From Dermatemys mawii (Eukaryota > Chordata > Testudines > Dermatemydidae): a DNA stretch of 64,000 bases. The stretch is from NCBI GenBank assembly GCA_007922305.1, contig ML677385.1, forward strand, positions 11,046,470 to 11,110,469. The letters are read 5' to 3'. The notes beneath the pieces are model-generated. The model did not search any database and was not told where the DNA came from. It saw only the letters and a program-made list of their open reading frames with translations. Made by a program: the position numbers and the translations under genes. Of the stretch, positions 1 through 48,204 are shown piece by piece (position 1 is the first letter of the stretch; each line of letters begins with the position of its first letter).

Positions 1-359
1 ACCCACCCTGCTCCCTGTCCCCTGACTGCCTCTGACCCTTATCCAACCTCCTGGCCCTGGCCCCCTTACTATGAGGCTCCTAGCAGTGCATTTGGCTCAG
101 CATGGAGCTAGACACGCTGCCCAGCAGGAGCACGCAGCCCCACCCCCCCAGAGTGCTGCCCTTGCTGTGGCATGGCTCCGGAGGAGGGGTGGAGTGCATC
201 TGGCTCCACACAGAGCCAAACACGCTCCCCATGGGAGCATGCAGCTCTGCCCCTCAGAGCTCTGCCCACGCGGCAGCCTGGCTCCAGGGAAGGGGCTGTG
301 GGCAGCCTCCCCAGCTGGGGAGGCCGGATCCGGCCCACGGGCCGTAGTTGCCCACCCCG
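1..359. mobile_element. GC-rich hAT-type element, right part, cut by the window edge
   Basis: The stretch is C-rich and ends in GGGCCGTAGTTGCCCACCCC, the inverted end typical of the hAT elements at 3999-4909 and 52067. The left end is outside the window. Open frames here are composition artefacts. Confidence 0.55.
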
Positions 360-429
360 TTCCAGGGTATGCACCACCCTTAATCTGTGTCCTCCTCCAC
401 GGGTTATTAGCACTATACTGCTCCCTGTG

Positions 430-715
430 TTTGACCTAGTCTACACTGAGGGTTAGCTCCACATAGCTGCAATGCTCAGAGACGTGAAAAATTCATCTCC
501 CAAAAGCAAAGTAGCCATGCCAACCTAACCCCCAGTGTAGATGCAACTAGGTCAACAAAAGCATGCTTCTGTCAACCATGATAACATTACCTGGCAAGGT
601 GCTGTGCTTATACCAATGGAAAAACTTCTATCCGAGCAGGCTACGTCCACAGTATGGAATTAAACTAGCATAACTACAGCACCGTTGCTATGCCAATATA
701 GCCCCTGTAGTATAG
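430..715. repeat. MITE-like DNA repeat (GTCTACACT type)
   Basis: It begins CTAGTCTACACTGAGGG and ends near TGTAGTATAGATTT, a loose inverted terminal match. It resembles the better-preserved element at 60246-60575. Boundaries are approximate. Confidence 0.4.
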
Positions 716-2261
716 ATTTGAGGTTGAGCAGAGAAAGTCACAAAGAGTCTGAAGATTGAAAATTGTGTGAAGCTGAAGAGCTTTGTTGTTTTACCATAAT
801 TTCAAAAGTGATGACACTCCTCCTTCAGTATCCTTCTACAGATACATACTGAAAACCAGAAACCTTCGTTGCCATATGTATCCAAAGACTAAGTATTTAT
901 AGAAGTTCGTGTGGACAAAGTACATTCAAGTGACATAAGGATCAACTGAATAGATTATGGGTATGAAGGGAGGTTATATATTTCCACCAATGCATGACTC
1001 CCATGAGAATCAATCAGTTATACAAGAATCAATGGGAAAATATATTCCTCAGTAACATTTAAAAAGCAAAAGTTTTCAGACTTCATTGCACTTGATAATA
1101 AAAAGGCAGTTTATATTAAATACATGTACAGACCTGAATCTCTATGCAGCTCCAATACTTCATAGTTTCTATTAGCTACCCTTTTACAGTTTATGAAAGA
1201 AAAGCTTTATTAAAGAATGACTACTGTCATATAAAACAGACCAGGAGAGATTTTCTGAACACAAACACACTCCCTTTAGCTCCTAGTGCACCTATGAGAA
1301 ACATTCAGAATAAATGACAGGAAAGTTCACACGCTGACCCTCTTCCTTAGTGTCCCTGTAACATTAATATCATCTTGCCTATGCAGAAACATTTTCTCTG
1401 CCCTACCAAATAAACTTTTAAATAATTTATGTTGCTACTCTCAGATTGTCACTATGCAAATAGTAGTCTGATGATGATCATAGGAAAAGTTAAAAGAACC
1501 TGTTTAGATATACCTGGTTTAAATTTTTAAGTGGACTGAAGGCAATTTCCAAGTTTGTGGCTTAGACCTTAAGTGCCTAGTTTTGGATACTCAAGTTTGT
1601 GTATCCCAAAGCTTGGATTTGGGCTTGCAAACATCGCAATTCAGGACACAAAACAAGCTCATTAAGTAAAAACATGGTCATGCAAATTCAGAAGCAGCGT
1701 TTGGTCCTTAAGATACACTAAATGTGATCAAGAACAGAAAGTGCTGAGGGAGAACAACTTAGTTATATTGGATCCTGTTTATGTAAACAGCAATAGCTGC
1801 ATCTTTCTAAAGTTTTGTGCATCATGTAGTATCCTAAACTGGGTGAGAAAATCCCAAATGCAGCACTGGGCAAGGGACAATACATCCCTTTTACTGTAAG
1901 AGCTATCAGCTGTTAAGGACTATGAGGCTCTCCTGTGGACACTATGCCTGTGTAAAATCTGGCTTTCAAAACAATGCAAATGTACAAAAATGGCCGTTAC
2001 GTACAAAAAAGTTGATTCTCCCTATCCCCTTCCAAGAAAGGGAGTTAGGATTTAGTGTCATAAATAGTTCTTATCAATGATCATCCCACGAATGTATGCT
2101 AGAGACAATAAATCAAACCTCTTAATGTTTTGAGCAATATTTAAGAAGAGTCTGCAGACATTACTAGCAGATATTAAAGTGTCTAGTATGGATTATACAC
2201 TGAGTTAGTGTTAACCCCCTCCCCATACCAAGAGAGGTGTTTCAGTCCAATAGCCACTGAA

Positions 2262-2303
<42 letters not shown>

Positions 2304-3806
2304 CTTTTAGCAACCATAGAAATATAACTAATTCACAGCAGTTGGGAAATATTTTAACTGTTTTATGACTTACTATAGTGCATTATAATAAAATATCAAC
2401 AATCAGAAAGGTTACAACTTCTATTTATGGCACATCCTCAAACAAAGTTAGGACATATGGATACCTTAATGGGGCCTTATTTTCCTTATTTCAAGTTAGA
2501 AATCCACCGCCTTTGATGTCTCTCTAGGTCAGACTGAGGGGTTTATAAATTAACTAATCATACAAACAGCGCCACCATATTGGGTGATAACTGGTTTCTT
2601 CTCTCTTCGTACATAAACCAAACAGGTCATTTGGTTCCAGGTAATCCATTAAGTAGCCTCATTTGTCAATTCCTTAAACAGAAAAGATTATGCATCAGAA
2701 GTACAGAATGTACCATAAAACATCTCTTTATAACATGGAATCATTCAGTTATGCTATAAAAGGAATATGCCATAGTTTTTACTAGCTCTTAGCCAATTTA
2801 CAAAAATGAGGTTATAACTAGAGGTTTCACATGGCAAATGCATAATGTTGTAACTCACTATGGCCCACAGTTTGGGTCACGTCTCTTGGTGTGGTGAGGG
2901 AGAGGGGATGACACACAAGATGGGTAAGCCTTTAACACCACATGTAGGGCTTGAAATGGGATACTCTTAGCTTCATTTTCTTGAAATGGGGATCAGTTTT
3001 CCACAGTTAAAATTCTAAATTAGCCAATCTGCACAGACTTTTCTGCATTTCAGGGGTGGGTGTTGTTATGCCCATCTGTAACTAGTTTGCAATTTCACAG
3101 CCATCTCTGTGGTTGAATGCAGTAGCCACCAGAGCACCCAACAATTTAGGAAACAAAAGGTGAGGAAGAATGTCTCATCCATGTGCAACAGCAGAGGAAT
3201 TCAGATAGGCAGAATTATATGACATGTTTCGGAACATGGCCTTATCAGCAGGGCCAATGCCACCCTTTGTGGGATCTTTACTAGATGCAGCTAACCCCTC
3301 TGTTTTATACCATCTTGGAAGCAACTTGGTCAGAACAATACACCATGCGGAGACATTGGTTCAGTTCCAACTCTAAGAAAAGCATGCCAATTTTCACCAA
3401 AATAAGAAAAATCACTACAAGAAATAACTAGTGCAACTTCAAATAGCACTCAAGGTTTTATTTTATTTTATGTTTGGTTAGAGATCTCACATCAAGTGAC
3501 AAGTCAAATAGCTAAGCTTAAAAAATAAACCTAATGAGATCACAACATCAGGACTCAGCATGCTGCATAACTTACAATGAAAAAATTGCTTATTAAATGC
3601 ACCATTAGTCTTTTTTCCCTGAAGCACAAGGTCATACTCCAAGGTCTTTAGGTGTTAATAATTAAGTGATTCCTGTTCAATTTCTGGTATAGTGAAACGC
3701 AGTGATGAAGTTATTGCATTGAGGACAATTTACAATTTGGCAGCTTCTCCATAAAATGGCTTTGCTGCACTCGTGCTCCAGATACTGGACTAGCAAGGAG
3801 AGATTC
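716..3806. other. AT-rich stretch below GK; may hold its 3' UTR
   Basis: No protein-coding exon or complete transposon is recognised here. A minus-strand AATAAA lies at 1211-1206. Since GK is transcribed toward this end and its terminal exon is missing, part of this stretch is a plausible GK 3' UTR, but nothing proves it. Confidence 0.3.
2263..2301 (+). repeat. Poly(A) run of 39
   Basis: This is an uninterrupted run of 39 A on the plus strand. It could be a retroposon tail or, read from the minus strand, a T-run in the presumed GK 3' region. No retroposon body was recognised in front of it. Confidence 0.9.
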
Positions 3807-4953
3807 TTCTCCCCCTGCAAGTATCAGAGGTGTAGCTGTGTTAGTCTGGATCTGCAAAAGCGACAGAGTCCTGTGGCACCTTATAGACTAACAGACATAT
3901 TGGAGCATAAGCTTTCGCGGGTGAATAATCACTTCATCGGATGCAACTGGGTATTCATCCACGAAAGCTTATGCTCCAATACATCTGTTAGTCTATAACA
4001 GGGGTGGGCAAACTTTTTGGCCCAAGGGCCACATTGGGGTTCAAAATTATGCGGAGGGCCAGGTAGGGAAGGCCCTGCCCCCATGCGACCCCCACCCACT
4101 TCCCACCCCCCTAACGTCCCCCTTCAGAACTGCCAACCCATCCAACCCCACCCCCATTCCTTGTCCCCTGATCACCCCCTCCGGAGACCCCCCAACTCTA
4201 ACTGCCACCCAGGACCACACCCCCTGAGCCCCCTGCTCTGTCCCCTGCCCCCCTCCCAAAACCCCCCACCCTAACCACCACCACCACCCCCCCAGGACCC
4301 TCCCACAAATCCCCCTTGCTTACCTTCCAGCGCTGGGCTCTGCGGCTTGGCCCCGGATGTGTCCAGGCCAGGGAGCACATGGCCCACGGCTCCCTGTGCC
4401 AGGCCTGGCACCTGGCTCGAGAGCACTGGGGCCCCGCAGCACGCCGCGCCGGGTCTGGCTCCGGGCCGGGAGCGCAGAAGCCCCACAGCTGGCTCCCTGC
4501 ACCCGGCCGGGAGCGCCGGGGCCCCGCGGCTGCCGCGCTCCTGGGCCAGCTCCCCAGCCGGGAACGCTGGGGCCACCCAGCTGCTGTGCCGCACTCCTGG
4601 GCCGACCCCCAACGGGGAGCACTGGGCCCCGCGGCTGCCGCGCTGTGCTCCTGGGCCGGCCCACGGCCAGGAGCGCTGGGGGCCTGCAGCGCCCGCCCCA
4701 CACCTGGGAGCGAATCACCGCACGGCCCCTGGCCCAGGAGCACGGAGACCGCACGGCTCCCCGCGCTGGTCCCGGGCCTGGCCGGGAGCGTGGGACCCTG
4801 GAGCACTCCGTGCTCGGCCCCGCCCCCAGCCCAGGAACAAGCTCACGGGCCAGATAAAAGTGGCCGGCGGGACACATGTGGCCCGCAGGCTGTCGTTTGC
4901 CCACCTCTGGTCTATAAGGTGCCACAGGATTCTTTGTCCTTTCTCCCCCTGCA
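3807..4953. mobile_element. Inverted pair of PLE-tail units with TSD, split by a hAT
   Basis: The direct repeat TTCTCCCCCTGCA flanks the whole insertion (3807-3819 and 4941-4953). Inside, without the hAT at 3999-4909, about 200 bp form two copies of a short unit facing each other. The left copy runs GTGTTAGTCTGGATCTGCAA through GCATAAGCTTTCGCGGGTG. The right copy is its inverted partner with GAAAGCTTATGCTCC. The unit matches the 3' tail of the PLE copies at 36131 and 41820. Turtle annotations often list this repeat as a SINE, so the class is uncertain. Confidence 0.7.
3999..4909. mobile_element. Non-autonomous hAT transposon, 911 bp, perfect 8-bp TSD
   Basis: The ends are CAGGGGTGGGCAAAC and GTTTGCCCACCTCTG, inverted repeats with one mismatch. 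The perfect target duplication GTCTATAA flanks it at 3991-3998 and 4910-4917. It is GC-rich with CCCCGCGGCTGCCGC-like internal repeats and has no transposase. The large open frames on both strands come from base composition. It landed inside the PLE-tail pair, so it is younger than that insertion. Confidence 0.92.
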
Positions 4954-6644
4954 GTAGCTCTAGCATCACAAGGTTGCCAAGAAGACACATGATTAACAAT
5001 AGTGTTGTTGCCTGGTGCTGATTCACTGCATACAAGACAGGAAATTTAACCCTCAGTTAAATTAAGTCAATTATCTTCTAATTGACACTGCAGCTCCAAT
5101 GCAGTCATTAAGACTCAAATGAGTCAGTGGGGTTACACGGCTGTAAATAAGAAAGAATGTGGCCAAACATGACTGTTTTCAGAGGGAAGGGATTTTTTTT
5201 TTCCCTTTTGAGTCAGTTAACCAGTTTCAATTTTATATTTTTTCCCCTGAAGCCTACCATATAAATAATGTTAAAAGCTCATCTGTGCATTCCTGCCTTA
5301 ATTTCTTTTCAAAACCTCAGCTAAATTTTTAAGTTTGTCTTTAGTTAGTGAACCCGTACCTCATAACATAAAAACAAGAGGACCACCATGATTTGGAGGT
5401 CAGAGTGATTCAGAGATTTTGTTTTCCCAGGCCTTTATTCCTGCAGGTGTCATGAGTGTTGACAAGACTTAGTTTTAGCAGGTGGGGAGGAATTAAGATT
5501 GACATTGGTTCCAAGCATGCGAGTTTAGATGTGTACTTAGATTAGTGGAGAAAGCATTTTAAAAACAAATAAGCCCAACATCTTGAAAAATAATAATCAT
5601 AACAAGCAGAAGTGGGCAAAGTATTGACTTGCTTTCTAATGTCAAATTTCACATTGTTCTAGGTGTCCCATGTGTGGTCAGGGATCAGTACTGCAATTAA
5701 AACTGAAGACTTTGCTCATTAAGCTTGTTAAAAATTAACCTATTTGTACAAATTTGTTTTATAAAAAGTACTGACTTGTAACTGGGCTTTCCAGTCAGGG
5801 CCCTCCTTCTAGTGCTGCATTATTCACTTAAGCAGTAGCTCATCAAACTCATTTTCAGATACATTCCAGAGTTAGTAAATCAAAGGCAAGCCTCTCAATT
5901 TAATTTTTACCATAAAACATTCTGACAAATTTAGGCCACACACAGAATTTAAAGACAATGGAAGTAGCATTGAACAGTATGAGCAACAGACTGAACAGAA
6001 ACAAATTATTTTCAGATCACTAGAACGGTGAGTGTTCTAGAGTCATTAAGGATTTGGGTCAGTGTTTCAGAAACATTATTTCAGAAATTTATGGTCACTG
6101 TGCTGTTAAGTATCTCCTTCAGGTTGACATCTTGCCTTTTGTATTGTTTTGAGCTTTTTGTTTTAAAATAAGCCATGTGGGACTCTATATTGTAAGAAAA
6201 GAAATAATGTATATGAATAAGACGTGTGTTTCTGTTAGTCAAAGACACTATTTTTAAAACCTTGTTAATCTACAGATAGCTTCCTTTTAAACAAAAAGAT
6301 CAACTGTGACTGAAAATAAATATATACTGCACATGCACACAATTCTTCCCATTTAAAAACTACTGTTTGTTTTTTTTAAAAAAATGCATAGGCCTCCTAG
6401 GCTCTCTTCTCTTTATACACATGGACCCATCTAGTTAGTTATATTGGAGGACGCAAAGTGCATATGAGCAAAATAGTGACGCTGTTTAGTTTGCTAAGTC
6501 TGTACAAACAGACCAATAGCTCCAAGTGGATTAAAACCGAAAACATATTCAAATTGTTTGAACTCCTAGATCTCTTGCAAGGAGAGTTGAAAATGCATTT
6601 GCTCTTTTATGACTTTAAGCCAGGCCCTCAATCTAGTTTAAAAT
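4954..6644. other. No recognised feature
   Basis: AT-rich intergenic DNA downstream of GK, with no coding exon, tRNA or clear transposon seen. Confidence 0.5.
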
Positions 6645-7965
6645 CAGGGGTTGGCAACCTACGGCATGTGTGCCAAAGGTGGCACACGAGCAGATTTTTG
6701 ATGGGATGCAGCAGTGGGCTCAGCCCGCCGCTGCTCTGGGGTTTCAACCGCTGGTTCCTGCCAGCTGGGGTCTCAGCCATCTTGGGGAAAGCAGGGGGAT
6801 TCCCTGAGGCGGGCTTTGGCATGCCGGGGAGCCTCCCTCACTGGGCCGGTACTGATCTCCCCGCTTGGGCCGTGGCCGCAACATAAGCGCCGAGGCTGCG
6901 GCGGGGCAGACCATTCCCCAGATAACTCCTGGGCCCGCCCCGGCTGTGCTGCATTTGACATGACTAGCGCTTCAGCCAATCGCAGGCTGTGTGGCGCATT
7001 CGAACAGGATGCTGGAGGGTGGTGGCTGCCGCTTGTGCACTTGCCTGGGGGCAGGTAAGTGAGTCTGTTACACGGAGCCCGGGGTTGGGCTAGTCCCCCA
7101 CTTCTCTAGTGGAAGTGGTCTCCTCTCATCCCCCCCAGCGATAGGGTTTGGTACCCCTGGGAGCCTATTCGCCCCTCCCACCCCCTCCTCAGCTGGGGTC
7201 CTTTGATGAGGGTGGAGGCTACAGGGCATAAATGGAATAGAGACTCTTCCCCCTGTTGAGTGGGGAAAGTACCATCATTCCTGCCTGCTCTGAATGCCTC
7301 AGGGCCCTGCTAACTGCCCCTGATGCACCTGGCCAGGTGAAGGGCAACAGCCTTGAGGTCCTGCTTTGCTGAGGCCAGGTAGCCCACACTCGGTACACAG
7401 GACACACTGTTAACGCCCTGCAGCATCTACAAGTGGCTGGGTCAGCCCTGAGCTGCTGCCTTGGGGCCTTCCCTGCCAGGGAGCTCTGCCTCCTAAAAGA
7501 GGGCCCCAAATGGACCCACCTCAGATCTCACAATGCAGCTAGATAATGGGTTACCTTGACTGGAAAAACAGGAATGCCTGAAAGTTGCTGGTCGGTGGGT
7601 GAGAGGCTGTTGACTCCACTGAGACAGCTGTGAAGGGGGAAGCAATTTTTCAGTAATCGTGCGCTGTGACACGGCAGCCAGCTGAGCAGGGCCAGTGGCT
7701 GGACCTCCGACTGGCAGCGGAACCCAAGACAAGGATCCCAGACAAGGATCACACTAAATTGGTAAGAGCCGCATTTTAATTTTATTTTAAATAAAGCTCT
7801 CTTACATATTTTAAAAAACCTTATTTACTTTACATACAACAATAGTTTAGTTGTATAATATAGCTAGAGAGAGACCTTCTAAAACGTTAAAATGTATTAC
7901 TGGCATGCGAATTCTTATATTACAGTGAACTTGGCACACCACTTCTGAAAGGTTGCCGACCCCTG
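6645..7965. mobile_element. Non-autonomous hAT transposon, about 1.3 kb
   Basis: The ends CAGGGGTTGGCAACCT and AGGTTGCCGACCCCTG are inverted repeats. Flanks TTTAAAAT (6637-6644) and GTTTAAAT (7966-7973) are a worn 8-bp duplication. The interior is GC-rich in the first half and holds no recognisable transposase. The open frames inside are not conserved proteins. Confidence 0.88.
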
Positions 7966-7973
7966 GTTTAAAT

Positions 7974-8389
7974 GAAAAGGAGTCCAGGACACAGGCTAAC
8001 ACACTTATTTTAACTCAGTTATGGCATGCTACTGCAGAGAATTTGATCCTCTGTCAGCGTGCTCCTAAGGGTACCTCTTGTATACCAGCTGTACAAATCA
8101 AATCAAATACACCATGAACTATACAGTCCAAATTCTCATGCAGAATCCCTGCTTCAGGTAAGAATTCTGCATAAAAAAACTTATAGCACAATGGGATGAG
8201 CTCCAGGTAGAGTTTCAGCATTCAACAGAATTTTCTTATTAACTATAGGTTTAACTCCCACTCTTTTCTTTGTGTGCATGAGCAACAGAGAGCACTGAAA
8301 ACTTTCTTGTTAAGAACAAACAAATGGAAAATTAGTACATTTAAACTAGTGCAGAGACCTTGTAGAATTATCTAGTTCAAATAACTAAC
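7974..8389. other. Sequence just 3' of the GK tail exon
   Basis: No repeat is recognised. In the GK frame, reading on past the tail exon meets TAG at 8387-8385. No strong AATAAA follows at once on the minus strand. Confidence 0.4.
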
Positions 8390-44514
<36,125 letters not shown>

Positions 44515-44620
44515 GGGAGCCGCTCGCGAGCCCCGTCTCCTAGGCGACCCCGGCCGGGCGCTGCAGGGCGAAAGGCGACCCGGCGTCTCTAGCTCGCGCT
44601 CTGCCTCTTCACGTAACCGG

Positions 44621-44626
44621 CACGTG
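44621..44626. promoter_or_regulatory. CACGTG E-box in GK 5' region
   Basis: A palindromic CACGTG lies about 107 bp upstream of the GK start codon. bHLH-zip factors (USF, MYC/MAX, TFEB group) bind such sites. Occupancy is not shown by sequence. Confidence 0.5.
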
Positions 44627-44793
44627 GCTCCTCTCTGGGCAGAGGAGGGGAGGGGCGGGGCGGGGCGAGCGAAGGGGGCGCCGGCGGACATGCCGCGGCG
44701 CCGCGGCCAATCAGGGCGCACAGGGGGCGAGGCGCAGGTTGCGGACAATGGGCCGACGCAGGCGGTGGGACGGGGCTCGCGCCTGGAGGCGGT

Positions 44794-44799
44794 CACGTG
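44794..44799. promoter_or_regulatory. GTCACGTGGT E-box, CLEAR-like
   Basis: This is a second CACGTG, within GTCACGTGGT, about 280 bp upstream of the start codon. The flanks match the lysosomal CLEAR consensus except at the last bases. Two such sites in one CpG-island promoter are more than expected by chance, but their function is inferred. Confidence 0.5.
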
Positions 44800-45423
44800 G
44801 TGCAGACGGCTGGCTGTGGGAGTGGGTTGTTCACGGTCCCCCGATGGCAGGGCCCAGAGGGGGCGGGAGAGGGGGAGGGCAGGAGGTGTGATTTGTTTCT
44901 CTCACCTGAGGAAGAAAGCTGCCCAGTCCTCTCTCTGGCTAAGCAGCTCTCAGCCCCTTCTCTTCAACCAGCTGTGCTAACCTGTGTAGGATTCAATCTG
45001 AGAAGACTTTCAAACATACGCCCAGATACAGATTTTCTCCCAAACTGGTTGTGTCCCAGGAAGCTGATGCCATCCTGGCTTCCTTGCCCCTCTCTTAATT
45101 TGCTTTTCATGTGTATTGAGGTACAAATGAATTCTGTTGTCTCTGGCACTGCCTTGCTTGATTTACAATGGAAACAGGCAAAACCACACTCTTTGTACAC
45201 AACTCATACACATATCACACAATGATTTCCATGACAAGTGTCTCACCAGTTTTTACATGATACGCATTATATGATGCTATTTGGCTAAATATTCTGATAG
45301 TTTGTTGGCTGTCCCATTTTTCAGTTGGCATAAAGGGGCCTTTAGTATCACAGGGACCAAGAACATTTGCTCCTGATGCTTCTTGAATTTGATATTTCAG
45401 ATGAATAATTTGTATGGAGCTTA

Positions 45424-45533
45424 TAGGGTTACCATATTTGAACTTTCAAAAAAGAGGACACTCCATAGCGGGTAGCCCTGCCCCCTATCCACTCCCACTT
45501 CCCAGAGGAGAATCCAGACAAATGGTAGCCCTA
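45424..45533. mobile_element. hAT MITE, about 110 bp
   Basis: The ends TAGGGTTACCATATTTG and AAATGGTAGCCCTA are inverted. It has the same end type as 31548-31670. The target duplication is not clear. Confidence 0.6.
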
Positions 45534-46640
45534 GCTTTTAAATTCTCCAGCTCAGCCTGCCAGAGGGGATAGCAAATGTTATGTTCTCAGCACACACAGA
45601 GAGAAGTTAGAGTATTTTATGTTTTTCTCTTTCTGGAAAATTGCAACATAACATTACTTTCTTAGAATCCAGAACTCTAACACACAAGAACCAAAACCAC
45701 AGAAGGACAAAGCAGGTAGAAAGGCACAGTTCAATCCACATTGGTCTAGGTTGTCTCTTTGCTGGCTGATTCAGCTTACATGCTTCCCTACGGAGTCCCC
45801 CTAGCCTGCAAATAGGACCGGGAAATCCCTTACAAATTAAAGTGAGAGCTTTTATTTTTAACACAATTTTCAGTACACCACAGCTAAAATCTGAGGAGGC
45901 AGAGAAAAGTCTAGCCAAAAACCCTACACATTTGTGTTGTACTATAACACATCATACTTATTGGAAGAAGTCACCTCTTCAGCACAGTCAGCTTGTCTCT
46001 CCTGATTCAGGGATCTCCTGGGTCTTTGGGACTATCTCTGCTTTACTTTTTAGTGGGTCAAAGAGATCCTGGGTAGTCTGGGTCAAGCTCCTTCTGCTAG
46101 GTATCCTGGTTGGTGTCTATGGAGGCATCTTCAGTGAAGTCCACAACATGTCAGTGTTCGATGGTGGCCTTCCTTTCAAAAATATAGCACAACTCCTCAT
46201 AGTGGATACTGGCCAAATAAGCTCTGCCAAAGATGCTGTTACTGTCCCTGTCCCTGATATTTTTGTACCCTAGCAGAGCTCCTTTCCTTTGTTGCAGCAG
46301 TGGACCAAGTTCCAGGAGCAGATGTCAGAGGCAGAGCATTTTAATTATAATGTAGATGTTTCCATACACCTACCTTATTGTGGGAAAACATATCCCAAAT
46401 GTTGGTAACTTGATTCGAAAGTGGATTAATTAAAGGAGAGTGAGATATCAGTTAATTTGGAAAAAAACCCAACAACCAACTTTTGTATGTGGAAGCAAAA
46501 CAGTTTATCCCTCCAAAAATCAAGTTGATCTGAAACAACTGTCAAGTCTAGTCAAACTGCAACTGACAGTCAAGATACTGGTGTTGTCCACAGTGATTGA
46601 GAAAACAAGTAGTGGGAAGAGTTTTGTGTGGGGAGATTAA

Positions 46641-46950
46641 AGGCTTCTCTACACAGCTCTGCAATTTGGACTACAGGGCTGTGAATTGCAGTGCATACCA
46701 GAGTTCTGCATGGTAACTGCCCTGTGTGGCTGATGGTGTTAACATGAACTGAAACTAAAGGTACCTAGCTTGTGGCAACAGACTCCTGTTTGAAGAGGAT
46801 TGTGTTAATGAGAACTAACTAACTTTTAGTTTGAGCCAGCAGCATCTATTTGGGAGAAATACACCACAACACTTTGGTGCACTCTGCAGTTCACACCCCT
46901 GTAATCTGCACAGCAGCCTGGTGTAAACATAGGTTCAGTTCCCCTCATCA
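46641..46950. repeat. Worn MITE-like repeat
   Basis: It begins GGCTTCTCTACACAGCTCTG and includes TTGGTGCACTCTGCAGTTCA. The layout resembles common turtle DNA repeats with GTCTACAC ends. Boundaries are uncertain. Confidence 0.35.
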
Positions 46951-48204
46951 GAGCTCTGTTTTATCCATGCTTAGTTTGGGCTGTCGGCTAGACATCCATG
47001 AGGAGAGTCAGGAAGAGAGGTTATGTTTTTACTTTGGACAAAAGGAGAAAGCAGCTTCCCATAACAAAAGAGACAGGCAGTTTGTTTTTGTGTGGGGAGG
47101 AAGTAAATTTGAGTCTAAAATGAAGAATGTCTTTTATAGTGATTCTTATAGAGGGGAGTTGAGATGCAAGACAGCATGGAAATGAAAATGTTAAAGAGAG
47201 GATAAGTAAAATTGAATCATATCTGCTTGCAGCCATTAGAAAAATGTATCACAGTTTACTGACGTGGAGACAGTAATTTGAGATATTTCTGAATATCTTT
47301 CTACTCGAATGTGTTAAATCTTGCCATTTACAAAGCTTACGGTTACTGCTCCACCCTCTATATGAAATGACGCCATAATAAGTTTTGTAATTATTCCAGC
47401 TGAGTTACTGGTATTTACACAAAACAGGAATTTGAAAGATTACTGCCACACTTAAGTAACTCAATGAACTTTAAAAAGTTCACCTAAACTTTATTAAAGG
47501 CGCAGTAAAAATCTATGTATAACATTTAGGTACTTGTACATGGGTATATGCCTAATATTTTCTTTTGCAAAAGAAAAAATATGTACAAGTCCAATTCCAA
47601 TATTAATACAATTATTTTAAATACCTTTGCTTTGAATTTCAGTGTAAACATTTTTTTTTACGTTTAATAGACATATACAGCTCTCTCCCCCAACAAAACA
47701 AAAACAAAACAAAACACCCACCCAAGTAAACGAAACAACTTCTTCACTGAAGAAGAAAAAAATCACCAGGTAACTAAATTGTGAAAAGTGAATTAGATTT
47801 AAAAATGTTGACGTTAATGTTGAGTAGAAAGGAGAGTAGGGAGATGAAGTTGAACTGTCCAGAGGTCTTCAGAAAGCCATTGGAAAGCCAATGATGATAT
47901 GTGTACTCATTCCTTAAAATCTGTATCAGGAAGTCAAGCAGGAATGACGGAGGAGAATGTTCTAGGCAGAAGCTCTCCCATGAAGCAGAGTTGTAGCATT
48001 GTGTTTCTTCTTCTATTAAACTTCCTTATTAAGTGTTAAAGAAGAAGAATTCTTTTGGTGATTGGCATATGACAATTACTGTACCTGCAAAGCAGGAAAC
48101 ATGAATTACTCCTAGGTCAGCTGCTCACAGGCTGTAAATTACAGCCATACAAGAGGGACCTGTCAGGAGCTTGGCACATTGAACAGGGCTGCCCTCATTT
48201 GCCC

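Noticed and set aside
4198..5021. Several long open frames on both strands, up to 224 codons
   Set aside because: They lie almost wholly in the GC-rich hAT element and show low-complexity Pro/Arg/Ala/Gly translation on both strands, with no family resemblance.
44515..44796. In-frame extension upstream of the GK start codon
   Set aside because: The frame is open because of high GC. The translation is Arg/Pro-rich and has no counterpart in vertebrate GK, whose N-terminus begins MAAS.
46440..47185. Short plus-strand open frames near 46440 and 46850
   Set aside because: They overlap a worn MITE-like repeat and have no homology or codon bias I could support.
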